A DNA stretch of 17,389 nucleotides, taken from Aquiluna sp. (GTDB taxonomy: Bacteria; Actinomycetota; Actinomycetes; Actinomycetales; Microbacteriaceae). Below the pieces are notes generated by a model. It was not told where the DNA came from, did not search any database, and worked only from the letters and a program-made list of their open reading frames with translations. Positions within the stretch are counted from its first letter, which is position 1. Every line of letters starts with the position of its first letter. The stretch spans positions 1 through 17,389 of the forward strand of contig JALQVB010000014.1 in NCBI GenBank assembly GCA_023260495.1, written 5' to 3'. Of the stretch, positions 1 to 6,337 are shown piece after piece. A program made the position numbers and the translations under genes.

Positions 1-1
1 T

Positions 2-421
2 ATCCGCGAGGATGAGGAAGCTATTCGCTCGCTGGGTAAGAACGTGTTTGCCTACAAGCTGCAGGCGCTAGTTATTGGTGGCATCTTCGGAGCCTTGGGT
101 GGCATTGTCTACACCGCCGCTCAGAACATCTCCCCAGGTGTCTATGTGACCTCATTCACGTTCTTTGTCTGGACCGCCTTGCTACTCGGTGGCGCGGCAA
201 CCATCTTTGGCCCAGTAATCGGAGCGGTGATCTTCTGGGTCATCCAGGCATTCCTGTCCAATTTGCTGCCGGCGCTTTCACTCTCTGGAGTGTTGCCGGT
301 ATCAACCACGCAGGCCTCCACTTTGCGCTTCGTGCTCGTGGGTATTGGCCTGATGCTCTTGGTCATTTACAGACCGCAGGGCATCTTCGGAGATAAGAGG
401 GAGCTGACCTTTGTCCGATAA
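2..421 (+). CDS. livM: Branched-chain amino acid ABC transporter permease, LivM-type (5' end missing)
   Basis: This is the C-terminal part of an inner-membrane permease that, with LivH, forms the channel of a LIV-I/HAAT-family importer. The frame is open from base 2, so the gene starts upstream of the window. The first visible residues, IREDEEAIRSLGKNVFAYKL, match the conserved cytoplasmic loop of LivM proteins that contacts the ATPases. At least three hydrophobic segments follow (around LVIGGIFGALGGIVY, FVWTALLLGGAATIFGPVIGAVIFW and LVGIGLMLLVIY). The closing RPQGIFG is the usual LivM end. The stop codon lies 11 bp inside livG, which implies translational coupling. An internal GTG at 44 is in frame but is not the real start, because family homology continues upstream of it. 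Substrate specificity (Leu/Ile/Val or a related amide) cannot be read from the sequence. Confidence 0.9.
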   Translation: MREDEEAIRSLGKNVFAYKLQALVIGGIFGALGGIVYTAAQNISPGVYVTSFTFFVWTALLLGGAATIFGPVIGAVIFWVIQAFLSNLLPALSLSGVLPVSTTQASTLRFVLVGIGLMLLVIYRPQGIFGDKRELTFVR

Positions 422-1304
422 CAAAACTCCTCAGAAAACGACCGACCTTCACATCGGCACGCCAGCACCTGGCTGCAAGAAGAAGGACCCAATTCTCGTT
501 GCCGACAACATCAAGAAGAGTTTCGGTGGTCTAACCGCCGTTGATGTTGCCCACCTCGAAATCCCGAAGAACGCCATCACGGCTCTGATTGGACCAAACG
601 GTGCGGGCAAGACCACGCTGTTCAACCTGCTAACCGGCTTTGACACACCTGACACTGGTGAGTGGCACCTGATGGGTAATTCGCTGGCTGGTGTGCCATC
701 GTTCAAGGTGGCGAAGATGGGCCAGGTGCGAACCTTCCAGCTGACCAAGGCTCTTGGTTTGCTAACCGTTCTAGACAACATGAAGCTCGGTGCCAAGGAT
801 CAGGGCGGAGAGAGCATCTTCAAGGCCCTACTCCCTGGCACCTGGCGCAAGCAAGACGACGAGATCGGCGAGAAGGCCATGGAGCTGCTGAAGCGCTTCA
901 AGCTAGATGCCAAGAAGGATGACTTTGCCGCATCACTCTCGGGTGGTCAGCGAAAGCTGCTCGAGATGGCTCGCGCGCTGATGACTGACCCCACCCTGGT
1001 GATGCTGGACGAGCCGATGGCGGGTGTGAACCCTGCCCTTACTCAGTCGCTGCTGGACCACGTGCTTGACCTGAAGGCCCAGGGCATGACCGTGCTGTTT
1101 GTTGAACACGACATGCACATGGTGCGCCACATCGCCGACTGGGTGGTCGTAATGGCCGAGGGTCAGGTTGTGGCGGAAGGCCCTGCCGACACCGTGATGA
1201 AGGAACAGGCTGTTATCGACGCCTACCTAGGAGCCCACCAGGACACCGATTTGGGTGTGGTCACCGGCAGAATCGACATCATCGACGAGGGAGGCGCCAA
1301 GTGA
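411..1304 (+). CDS. livG: Branched-chain amino acid ABC transporter ATP-binding protein LivG
   Basis: Cytoplasmic ATPase subunit that pairs with LivF to power branched-chain amino acid import. The 297-residue chain has Walker A GPNGAGKTT at about 61-69, the Q-loop glutamine at 110, signature LSGGQ at 176-180, Walker B VMLDEP at 197-202 and the H-loop histidine at 233 (FVEHDM, typical of LivG). It is about 40 residues longer than most LivG proteins. The excess is mainly a polar N-terminal leader of about 26 residues ahead of the nucleotide-binding domain, which I believe is common in actinobacterial LivG. The start is TTG at 411, preceded by a good Shine-Dalgarno-like GAGGGAG at 396-402. The gene overlaps livM by 11 bp and livF by 4 bp. 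Confidence 0.93.
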   Translation: MSDNKTPQKTTDLHIGTPAPGCKKKDPILVADNIKKSFGGLTAVDVAHLEIPKNAITALIGPNGAGKTTLFNLLTGFDTPDTGEWHLMGNSLAGVPSFKVAKMGQVRTFQLTKALGLLTVLDNMKLGAKDQGGESIFKALLPGTWRKQDDEIGEKAMELLKRFKLDAKKDDFAASLSGGQRKLLEMARALMTDPTLVMLDEPMAGVNPALTQSLLDHVLDLKAQGMTVLFVEHDMHMVRHIADWVVVMAEGQVVAEGPADTVMKEQAVIDAYLGAHQDTDLGVVTGRIDIIDEGGAK

Positions 1305-2023
1305 GCGAGCGCGTAGTTGAGGTCAAGGACCTCGTTGCCGGCTACCTGCCAGGCGTGAACATTCTCAACGGAACTAACTTCCACGCCGACAAGGGCGAGC
1401 TGATTGGAATCATCGGCCCCAACGGCGCCGGTAAGTCCACCCTTCTGAAGGCCATATTTGGCCTGGTAAAGGTTCGTGAGGGATCTATCACCCTAAACGG
1501 CGAGAGCATTGTTGGTCTAAAGCCAAATGCGCTGGTTAGCAAGGGTGTGGGCTTCATTCCGCAGACCAACAACGTGTTCCCATCGCTTACCATCGAAGAG
1601 AACCTGCAGATGGGTATCTTCCAACAGCCAGAACACTACAAGGAGCGCCTGGACTTCGTCGTTTCCATCTTTGAGGAGCTTGGTAAGAGGCTGAAGCAGC
1701 GAGCCGGTTCGCTATCCGGTGGTGAGCGCCAGATGGTTGCAATGAGCCGCGCCTTGATGATGGATCCAACGGTTCTGCTTCTCGATGAGCCATCGGCGGG
1801 TCTGTCTCCGGTCCGCCAGGATGAGGCCTTTCTTCGGGTATCGGACATCAACAAGGCTGGCGTGACCTGCATCATGGTTGAGCAGAACGCCCGACGTTGC
1901 CTCCAGATCGCCGATCGCGGCTATGTGCTGGACCAGGGCAAGGATGCGGTCGTAGGAACCGGTAGAGAGCTGCTGAACGACCCACAGGTCGTTGGCCTAT
2001 ACCTGGGAACCCTTGGCAGCTAA
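1301..2023 (+). CDS. livF: Branched-chain amino acid ABC transporter ATP-binding protein LivF
   Basis: Second ATPase subunit of the LIV importer. The 240-residue chain has Walker A GPNGAGKST at about 39-47, Q-loop Q88, signature LSGGE at 138-142 and Walker B LLLDEP at 159-164. The H-loop position reads VEQN, with glutamine in place of histidine; this is the usual LivF form, not a defect. Length is normal for LivF (about 235-240). The start is GTG at 1301 in a GTGA overlap with the livG stop, a typical coupled arrangement. The 3' end overlaps a small membrane-protein gene. Confidence 0.94.
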   Translation: MSERVVEVKDLVAGYLPGVNILNGTNFHADKGELIGIIGPNGAGKSTLLKAIFGLVKVREGSITLNGESIVGLKPNALVSKGVGFIPQTNNVFPSLTIEENLQMGIFQQPEHYKERLDFVVSIFEELGKRLKQRAGSLSGGERQMVAMSRALMMDPTVLLLDEPSAGLSPVRQDEAFLRVSDINKAGVTCIMVEQNARRCLQIADRGYVLDQGKDAVVGTGRELLNDPQVVGLYLGTLGS

Positions 2024-2174
2024 TAAGCCGAAGTTACCAACCGGCGTCGGAATTGGAGCCGGTATAGCCATCGGCGTTGCCATTGGGGCGGCGACAGACA
2101 ATCTAGGTCTCTGGATCGCCCTGGGTGTTGCGCTCGGCGCAGCCGCTGAGGCAACAAACCGCAATAAGAAGTAA
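2013..2174 (+). CDS. Small glycine-zipper membrane protein overlapping livF
   Basis: A predicted protein of about 53 residues that I cannot assign to a function. After a short basic start (MAANKPKLP) it has two hydrophobic stretches rich in G-x-G and G-x-x-x-G spacing (GVGIGAGIAIGVAIGAA and LGLWIALGVALGAAAEA). They are joined by TDN, and the protein ends in a basic NRNKK tail. This pattern of two short helices with glycine-zipper packing resembles small hypothetical proteins found across many bacteria. I prefer the TTG at 2013, because GGGAA at 2005-2009 could serve as a ribosome-binding site and only 11 bp would overlap livF. An upstream TTG at 1992 would add seven residues. Overlap with livF and the terminator just downstream argue that it is translated as the last gene of the liv operon. 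A role in transport is only suggested by position. Confidence 0.6.
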   Translation: MAANKPKLPTGVGIGAGIAIGVAIGAATDNLGLWIALGVALGAAAEATNRNKK

Positions 2175-2200
2175 CCAACCCCGTTAGTTGGTGCAAAAGA

Positions 2201-2242
2201 AATCCCCCCGGGCAGTGCCCGGGGGGATTGTCTTTGTTCTTT
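2201..2242. terminator. Bidirectional intrinsic terminator between livF operon and livJ
   Basis: A perfect 14-bp inverted repeat (AATCCCCCCGGGCA and its complement) occupies 2201-2229 around a single central base, giving a very strong GC stem. On the + strand it is followed by a T-rich run (2229-2242). On the minus strand the other flank reads TCTTTTGC. It sits between two convergent transcripts, 26 bp after the small-protein stop and 24 bp after the livJ stop, so it probably ends both. Confidence 0.9.
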
Positions 2243-2253
2243 AGAACTTGTTA

Positions 2254-3525
2254 CTAGCCACGGATGGTGGAAGGAACGTTGTTCTCGTCGAACTGCTGAA
2301 TCAGGATGTTACCGTCAGTTGGGTCACCGACCTCGTTGAAGGTAACAGCGCCGGAAGGACCGTCATAGTCTGCGGTTCCGCCGCCGTTGATGATGTCAGC
2401 ACACTCAGCGAAGCTGGTGCACTTGGTGCCGTTGCCAGAGCCACCGGAAACTTCCTGTAGCTTCTCGCTCATGTTGGCACCCTGGGTGCTGCGAGCCTCA
2501 AGAGCAGCAAGTGCTAGAAGCACAACTGCGTCGTAGGTCTCAGGACCGTAGGCGTTCAGCTGTAGAGCCTCGTTGCCACGAGCTACCCAGCTGTCGTTCA
2601 GCTTGGTGATGAAGTCGCCAATGGTCGACTCGTTTACACCTGGGTAGGTTCCCTTGGCACCAGCTAGGGTTCCAGGAGCGAAGTCCTCGGAGTAGTTGGT
2701 TAGGTTACCGTCTACGAAGTAGAGGTTCTCGCCTGGGAACTGGCTGGTTAGCTCTGGAACGATGGTCTTTGCCTCGTCGAAGGTGACCAGAACGATAGCG
2801 TCTGGGTCGCCTGCTAGAGCCTCAGAGATCTGGCTGGTGAAGTTGGTGTCACCAGTGTTGTAGGTAGGTGCAGCAAGAACCTCACCACCTGCAGCCTCGA
2901 AGGCAGTAGTAACGAAGCCAGCAAGACCGGTTCCGTAGGAGTCGTTCAGAACGATCATGGAGATCTTCTGGTGTCCGTCCTCAGCAATTAGGTTACCCAG
3001 AACCTCACCCTGAAGTACGTCGGAAGGCGCGGTACGGAAGTACAGACCCTTGTCGTCGTAGTCGGTGAAGGCGGCCGAGGTGTTAGCTGGGGAGAAGTGG
3101 ATCACACACTCAGCGACCAGGCGGTCGATGAACTGTAGCGATACACCGGAAGATGCGGCACCGACTACAGCCTGAACGCCTGCGTTAAGAAGACGTGGGA
3201 TCTCGGTGTCGTAGGCCTTGTTGTCGGTGTCACCAGAGTCACCAGGGGTGTAGTTGATGGTGATTCCCTTGCCGGCTGCGTTGATCTCGTCAACGGCTAG
3301 GTAAGCGCCTGCTTCCTCAGGTGGGCCGAGGAATGCGAGGTTTCCGGTCAGTGGCAGTGCAGAACCTAGGTTTAGAACTAGGTCGCCGCTCTCCTCTGGA
3401 CCAAGCTCACAACCGCCAGCAGTGGTTGCAGGTGCACATCCGGTAAGAACCACTGCGCTCAGTGCTACTGCACCGACTGCGGAGATGGACTTAGCGAAGC
3501 GCGACCTGTTGTTTGATACGGTCAT
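2254..3525 (-). CDS. livJ: Branched-chain amino acid ABC transporter substrate-binding lipoprotein (LivJ-like)
   Basis: Extracytoplasmic solute receptor that delivers branched-chain or related amino acids to the LivHMGF importer encoded beside it. The 423-residue precursor begins with basic residues, a hydrophobic helix and a lipobox LTGC at 27-30, so it should be cleaved and lipid-anchored at Cys30. The rest is a periplasmic-binding fold of the LivJ/peripla_BP_6 type: GSALPLTGNLAFLGPPEEAG near the N-terminus, a VVGAASSGVS segment, and NDSYGTG in the middle. The length suits the family, and Cys30 is followed by a short linker (APATTAGGCELG). The ATG start is preceded by AAGGAG (complement of 3532-3537) at ideal spacing. 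It is convergent with livM-livG-livF and not in their operon, so it can be expressed at a different level. Confidence 0.93.
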   Translation of the reverse strand: MTVSNNRSRFAKSISAVGAVALSAVVLTGCAPATTAGGCELGPEESGDLVLNLGSALPLTGNLAFLGPPEEAGAYLAVDEINAAGKGITINYTPGDSGDTDNKAYDTEIPRLLNAGVQAVVGAASSGVSLQFIDRLVAECVIHFSPANTSAAFTDYDDKGLYFRTAPSDVLQGEVLGNLIAEDGHQKISMIVLNDSYGTGLAGFVTTAFEAAGGEVLAAPTYNTGDTNFTSQISEALAGDPDAIVLVTFDEAKTIVPELTSQFPGENLYFVDGNLTNYSEDFAPGTLAGAKGTYPGVNESTIGDFITKLNDSWVARGNEALQLNAYGPETYDAVVLLALAALEARSTQGANMSEKLQEVSGGSGNGTKCTSFAECADIINGGGTADYDGPSGAVTFNEVGDPTDGNILIQQFDENNVPSTIRG

Positions 3526-3538
3526 TTGTTGCTCCTTG

Positions 3539-3581
3539 CAATTGCAATTGATAAAGGCGAACGCGGGCTCGCACCCGCGTT
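3539..3581 (-). promoter_or_regulatory. livJ leader: 12-bp palindrome and GC-rich hairpin
   Basis: Upstream of livJ, bases 3539-3550 read CAATTGCAATTG, a 12-bp palindrome made of two tandem CAATTG units that abuts the ribosome-binding site. At 3560-3581 there is an 8-bp stem (AACGCGGG / CCCGCGTT) with a 6-base loop. Both would lie in the 5' untranslated region if transcription starts near 3588, where TACTAT (complement of 3595-3600) is a weak -10 candidate without a matching -35. The hairpin lacks a T tract, so it does not look like a terminator. They could be an operator and an mRNA-stabilising or attenuating structure; function is unproven. Confidence 0.4.
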
Positions 3582-3672
3582 GCTAGGAAAAAGCATAGTA
3601 AGCATGCGATGTAATCCCGCGGTAACAATCGCCGGCACGAGAAATCCAAGAGTGAACAGCGATGATTTCGAA

Positions 3673-3778
3673 GAATAACTCGCTATTCAGAATTGAAATA
3701 GAAGCTAAAAGAATCTAATTTCTACGGAATCAGTTGAAAATCGAACATGACACCGTTTGAATAACGATTCTATTTCAG
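3673..3778. repeat. Imperfect direct repeat in AT-rich gap between rarD and livJ
   Basis: The 255-bp gap 3526-3780 contains no credible gene. Its distal half is markedly AT-rich compared with the surrounding coding DNA. GAATAACTCGCTATTCAG at 3673-3690 recurs in altered form as GAATAACGATTCTATTTCAG at 3759-3778. The first copy is also a small inverted repeat (GAATA / TATTC). GAAATAGAA at 3695-3703 is inverted at 3768-3776. This may be a regulator-binding region for livJ, or simply decayed intergenic sequence. I see no clear intrinsic terminator for rarD here. Confidence 0.35.
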
Positions 3779-3780
3779 CG

Positions 3781-4689
3781 CTAGACCTGCTCGGAAATTG
3801 GCAAGTCGGGCCGCTTTCGCCGCAGGGCATCAGTTGTTAGGACAACCAAAGACAACCAGACCAATCCAAAGCCAATCCACCTAACCGGCGGCATCGGCTC
3901 CCCCAGGATGAAGTAGCCGGCACTGAACTGCAGGATTGGCGTGAGGTACTGAATAAAGCCAATGGTGGCAAGCGGAATCCGAGATGCAGCAGCTCCAAAG
4001 AGAATCAGCGGAATCGCGGTGAGAATACCGAAGCTCACCAAGACGCCAGCTTCGAACCCGCCCATGGCAATCCCCAGCGGACCCAACTGCGCAATGAAAA
4101 TGAGCCCAACTAAAACAAATGGCAGCACAAGACCGGACTCGATGGTGAACGACTGCAGCGCACCCACCTTGCCACCGACTTTGTTCTTAGCCAGCGAATA
4201 CGTTCCAAAGCTCAGCGCCAAAGCAAATGCGATCCATGGTGGGCGGCCGTAGTCGAAGGTGAGCACTAGCACCGCAACCAATCCGATACCGAGCGCAACC
4301 CACTGCATCCGGCGAAGTTTTTCCTTAACCACAAATACCGCAAACATCACAGTGACGAGAGGGTTTATGAAGTAGCCGAGAGATGTCTCAATCACGTTCT
4401 CGGTGGCAACCGCTACAACGTATACGGTCCAGTTCACAAATATGAAGAAGGAGGCAACCCCAACCCACTTGAGGCTCCTCGGATTGCGAATCAGTTTCCA
4501 GATTCCGCCCCAGCGCCTCAGCGCAGTAACCAGCAGTGCCGCAAACAGAAAGCCGAATACGACTCGCCAAACTACAACCTCGAAGGGGTTGGCAAATTTT
4601 GCGGCATTGATGATTAGTGGGAAAGAGCCCCAAATCAGGTATGCGCTAAGTCCGAAGAGAAGACCCACCGAGGACTTTGATTGCGGCAC
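3781..4689 (-). CDS. rarD: RarD-type EamA family transporter
   Basis: Predicted ten-helix inner-membrane protein of the drug/metabolite transporter superfamily. The 302-residue chain begins GLLFGLSAYLIWGSFPLIINA, followed by the segment ETSLGYFINPLVTVMFAVFVVKEKLRRMQW, which is the hallmark of the RarD branch. The second EamA half contains AASRIPLATIGFIQYLTPILQF and GEPMP. Length is typical. The substrate is not established for the family; the name comes from chloramphenicol-sensitivity work in other bacteria, and exporters of amino acids or nucleotides are other possibilities. The start is GTG at 4689: an in-frame TAA lies four codons upstream, and there is no Shine-Dalgarno. A TAAGCT (complement of 4696-4701) six bases upstream might be a -10 for a leaderless message. 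It follows the groES terminator, so it is probably expressed separately. Confidence 0.85.
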   Translation of the reverse strand: MPQSKSSVGLLFGLSAYLIWGSFPLIINAAKFANPFEVVVWRVVFGFLFAALLVTALRRWGGIWKLIRNPRSLKWVGVASFFIFVNWTVYVVAVATENVIETSLGYFINPLVTVMFAVFVVKEKLRRMQWVALGIGLVAVLVLTFDYGRPPWIAFALALSFGTYSLAKNKVGGKVGALQSFTIESGLVLPFVLVGLIFIAQLGPLGIAMGGFEAGVLVSFGILTAIPLILFGAAASRIPLATIGFIQYLTPILQFSAGYFILGEPMPPVRWIGFGLVWLSLVVLTTDALRRKRPDLPISEQV

Positions 4690-4702
4690 AGCAAAAGCTT
4701 AG

Positions 4703-4734
4703 GGGTAAAGCAAACGGCCCGGTTACCCGGGCCG
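4703..4734 (-). terminator. Intrinsic terminator after groES
   Basis: On the minus strand an 8-bp stem CGGCCCGG / CCGGGCCG (bases 4715-4734) with a GTAA tetraloop is followed by TTTGCTTTA. It lies 19 bp after the groES stop codon and just before rarD. It would make groES a single-gene transcript and partly insulate rarD. Confidence 0.85.
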
Positions 4735-4753
4735 CATGCAGTTTGATTCTTGT

Positions 4754-5050
4754 TTAGCGCTCGATGATCGCAAGCACGTCGCGAGCCGATAGCACCAGGA
4801 ACTCCTGGCCGTCGTACTTCAGCTCGGTGCCGCCGTAGCGAGAGAAGATAACGCGGTCGCCGACCTTGACGTCAACCGGAATACGGTCTCCCTCATCGCT
4901 GAAGCGACCAGGACCAACGGCGATAACCTCGGCCTCCTGTGGCTTCTCCTTGGCGGTGTCTGGGATTACCAGACCGGAAGCGGTAACCTGCTCTGCCTCA
5001 ACTGGGCGAACTACGATGCGATCTTCAAGTGGCTTGATAGAAACCGACAC
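4754..5050 (-). CDS. groES: Co-chaperonin GroES (Hsp10)
   Basis: Cytoplasmic heptameric lid that caps GroEL and closes the folding chamber in the ATP cycle. The 98 residues show the full family pattern: IKPLEDRIVVRPVEAEQVTASGLVIPD, with the mobile loop that docks to GroEL at about 17-35, then AEVIAVGPG, VKVGDRVIFSRYGGTE and the C-terminal LVLSARDVLAII. The start is GTG at 5050 with AGAGG upstream (AGAAGAGGTCAAAGTG). groEL is not next to it: a terminator and rarD follow, so the chaperonin must be encoded elsewhere, as is common in actinobacteria with split groES/groEL loci. Heat-shock control by HrcA is indicated by two CIRCE elements upstream. Confidence 0.97.
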   Translation of the reverse strand: MSVSIKPLEDRIVVRPVEAEQVTASGLVIPDTAKEKPQEAEVIAVGPGRFSDEGDRIPVDVKVGDRVIFSRYGGTELKYDGQEFLVLSARDVLAIIER

Positions 5051-5081
5051 TTTGACCTCTTCTTTGTCTAAAGATTTGTGG

Positions 5082-5108
5082 TTAGCAATCTCGGTGTCCG
5101 AGTGCTAG
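5082..5108 (-). promoter_or_regulatory. CIRCE operator 1 (HrcA site) at the groES transcription start
   Basis: TTAGCAATC, nine bases, GAGTGCTAG. The consensus is TTAGCACTC-N9-GAGTGCTAA, so there are mismatches only at C7 of the first arm and the last base of the second. It lies directly downstream of the predicted groES -10 and covers the expected start site near 5107, so bound HrcA repressor would block transcription. Confidence 0.88.
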
Positions 5109-5113
5109 ATAAA

Positions 5114-5142
5114 ACTTTAGAACCAAATTAGCACTCAGTCAA
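5114..5142 (-). promoter_or_regulatory. groES sigma-A-type promoter
   Basis: On the minus strand TTGACT (complement of 5137-5142) is followed by exactly 17 bases and TAAAGT (complement of 5114-5119). These are 5/6 and 4/6 matches to the vegetative consensus. The -35 box falls inside the spacer of one CIRCE, and the start site falls in the other. The resulting 5' untranslated region would be about 57 bases. Confidence 0.75.
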
Positions 5143-5154
5143 GGCGAGTGCCAA
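5128..5154. promoter_or_regulatory. CIRCE operator 2 (HrcA site) over the groES -35 box
   Basis: TTAGCACTC, nine bases, GAGTGCCAA: the left arm is a perfect consensus and the right arm has one mismatch. Its spacer contains the groES -35 hexamer. On the other side it reaches to within 24 bp of the preferred start codon of the divergent methyltransferase gene, so it may influence both directions. Confidence 0.9.
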
Positions 5155-5177
5155 TTGCGTTGCCGTATCTTGGAACC

Positions 5178-6323
5178 GTGCTTAGTGAAATCTCTACCCA
5201 TGCCCTAGAGCTGCTTGAGCAGCACGCCGGGGTGGCTGATCTGGCAGCACTAAATGTCCAGCTACGCAAGGAGGGCGAGGCGGTTGGCGACATCACCTGG
5301 GTGCTGCAGCAGCTGGAACTTCGAGCAAAGGCGAAAGCCAAGCTGGGCGAGCGAGCGAGCCAACTACTTTTCACCCGCAACGGTCTTGAGCAGGCAACCA
5401 GATGGCCGGTGGCAAGATATCACGCTCAGCGCGCTGCACAGCTTGGCTCAGTGACCGATTTGGGTTGCGGCCTTGGGATTGACTCATTGGCCTTTTGCGA
5501 GGCCGGGCTTCAGGTGGTTGCCATCGAGCAGGATGCCGAGACGGCAGAGCTCGCCGGGTGGAACCTGAAGTCGCATGGAGCCAAGGTGCGGAACGCCACC
5601 GCCGAGGACTCTGAAATCGAAACCACTGGTGTTTGGCTAGACCCAGCGCGCCGAAACCTTGCCGGGAGATTCGATGCCAGACGGATGCTCGGCCCTGAAG
5701 ACTTCTCGCCTCCCCTGGACTTTGCCTTTAGCCTGCTGGGTAAGTTCCCTGGTGGCATGAAGCTGGCTCCAGGCTTGCCCCCCGAATTGATTCCTCAGGG
5801 TCTTGAGGCCACCTGGGTTTCCCATAATCGCGAACTGGTGGAGCTGAGCCTCTGGAATATCGATCCGGCTCGAGCGGGAAAAAGATTTGCCGTGATGGTC
5901 TCAGAAAACCAGGTAGACGAGTTCTCCGGTGAGGTGTTCCCTGCGCAGCTGGCCGAGCTGGGTAGGTTCATTAGCGAACCGGACCCCGCACTGATTCGCT
6001 CTGGCCTGATTGGGTCCTTTGCCCAGGAGCACTCCCTAGCTGCAATTGCCAAGGACATCGCTTACCTAAGTTCGAACCAGCTGCCGTCATCTCCCTGGTT
6101 GCGCAGCTTTGAGGTGTTTGAAAACCTGCCGATTGACAAGAAACTGCTGCGCAAGCGGCTTAGCGAGATGGGTGTAGGCCGGCTGGAAATTAAGAAGCGG
6201 GGCATCGATATCGACCCGGCGCAGCTTCGAAAAGAATTGAAGTTAAAGGGAGAGGGCGCCGCCACCCTGATTCTCACCAGAGTGGGCGACGCCCGTAGGG
6301 CACTTGTCTGCAACGAGTGCTAG
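5178..6323 (+). CDS. THUMP-like domain class I SAM-dependent methyltransferase
   Basis: Predicted cytoplasmic methyltransferase, probably acting on RNA, with target unknown. Counting from GTG 5178 (381 residues), the SAM-binding motif I reads TDLGCGLGID at about 93-102. The acidic end of strand 2 is VVAIEQD, and a motif IV-like LDPARR lies at about 154-159. The C-terminal ~65 residues (MGVGRLEIKKRGIDIDPAQLRKELKLKG) match the THUMP-like domain that follows this methyltransferase fold in actinobacteria. I prefer GTG 5178 because the family N-terminus begins near LSEISTHALELL and a TATCTT -10-like box (5166-5171) lies six bases upstream, fitting a leaderless message. An in-frame GTG at 5148 would put the start inside a CIRCE element. 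It is divergent from groES and convergent with the DUF4190 gene. Confidence 0.82.
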   Translation: MLSEISTHALELLEQHAGVADLAALNVQLRKEGEAVGDITWVLQQLELRAKAKAKLGERASQLLFTRNGLEQATRWPVARYHAQRAAQLGSVTDLGCGLGIDSLAFCEAGLQVVAIEQDAETAELAGWNLKSHGAKVRNATAEDSEIETTGVWLDPARRNLAGRFDARRMLGPEDFSPPLDFAFSLLGKFPGGMKLAPGLPPELIPQGLEATWVSHNRELVELSLWNIDPARAGKRFAVMVSENQVDEFSGEVFPAQLAELGRFISEPDPALIRSGLIGSFAQEHSLAAIAKDIAYLSSNQLPSSPWLRSFEVFENLPIDKKLLRKRLSEMGVGRLEIKKRGIDIDPAQLRKELKLKGEGAATLILTRVGDARRALVCNEC

Positions 6324-6337
6324 GTGGCTCTCCTAGC
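6319..6337. other. Short inverted repeat at convergent gene ends
   Basis: GCTAGG, seven bases, CCTAGC. The two stop codons of the methyltransferase (6321-6323) and the DUF4190 gene (6333-6335) lie within the arms. The 6-bp stem has no T tract on either side, so any terminator role would be weak or factor-assisted. Confidence 0.35.

Noticed and set aside
1883..1894. LivF H-loop histidine replaced by glutamine (VEQN)
   Set aside because: This looks like a lost catalytic residue, but VEQN is the normal LivF form, so it is not evidence of an inactive subunit.
3962..4252. A 96-codon + strand open frame opposite rarD
   Set aside because: Antisense to a conserved transporter gene, no ribosome-binding site, and composition (Pro/Ser/Lys) expected from the complement of membrane-protein codons.
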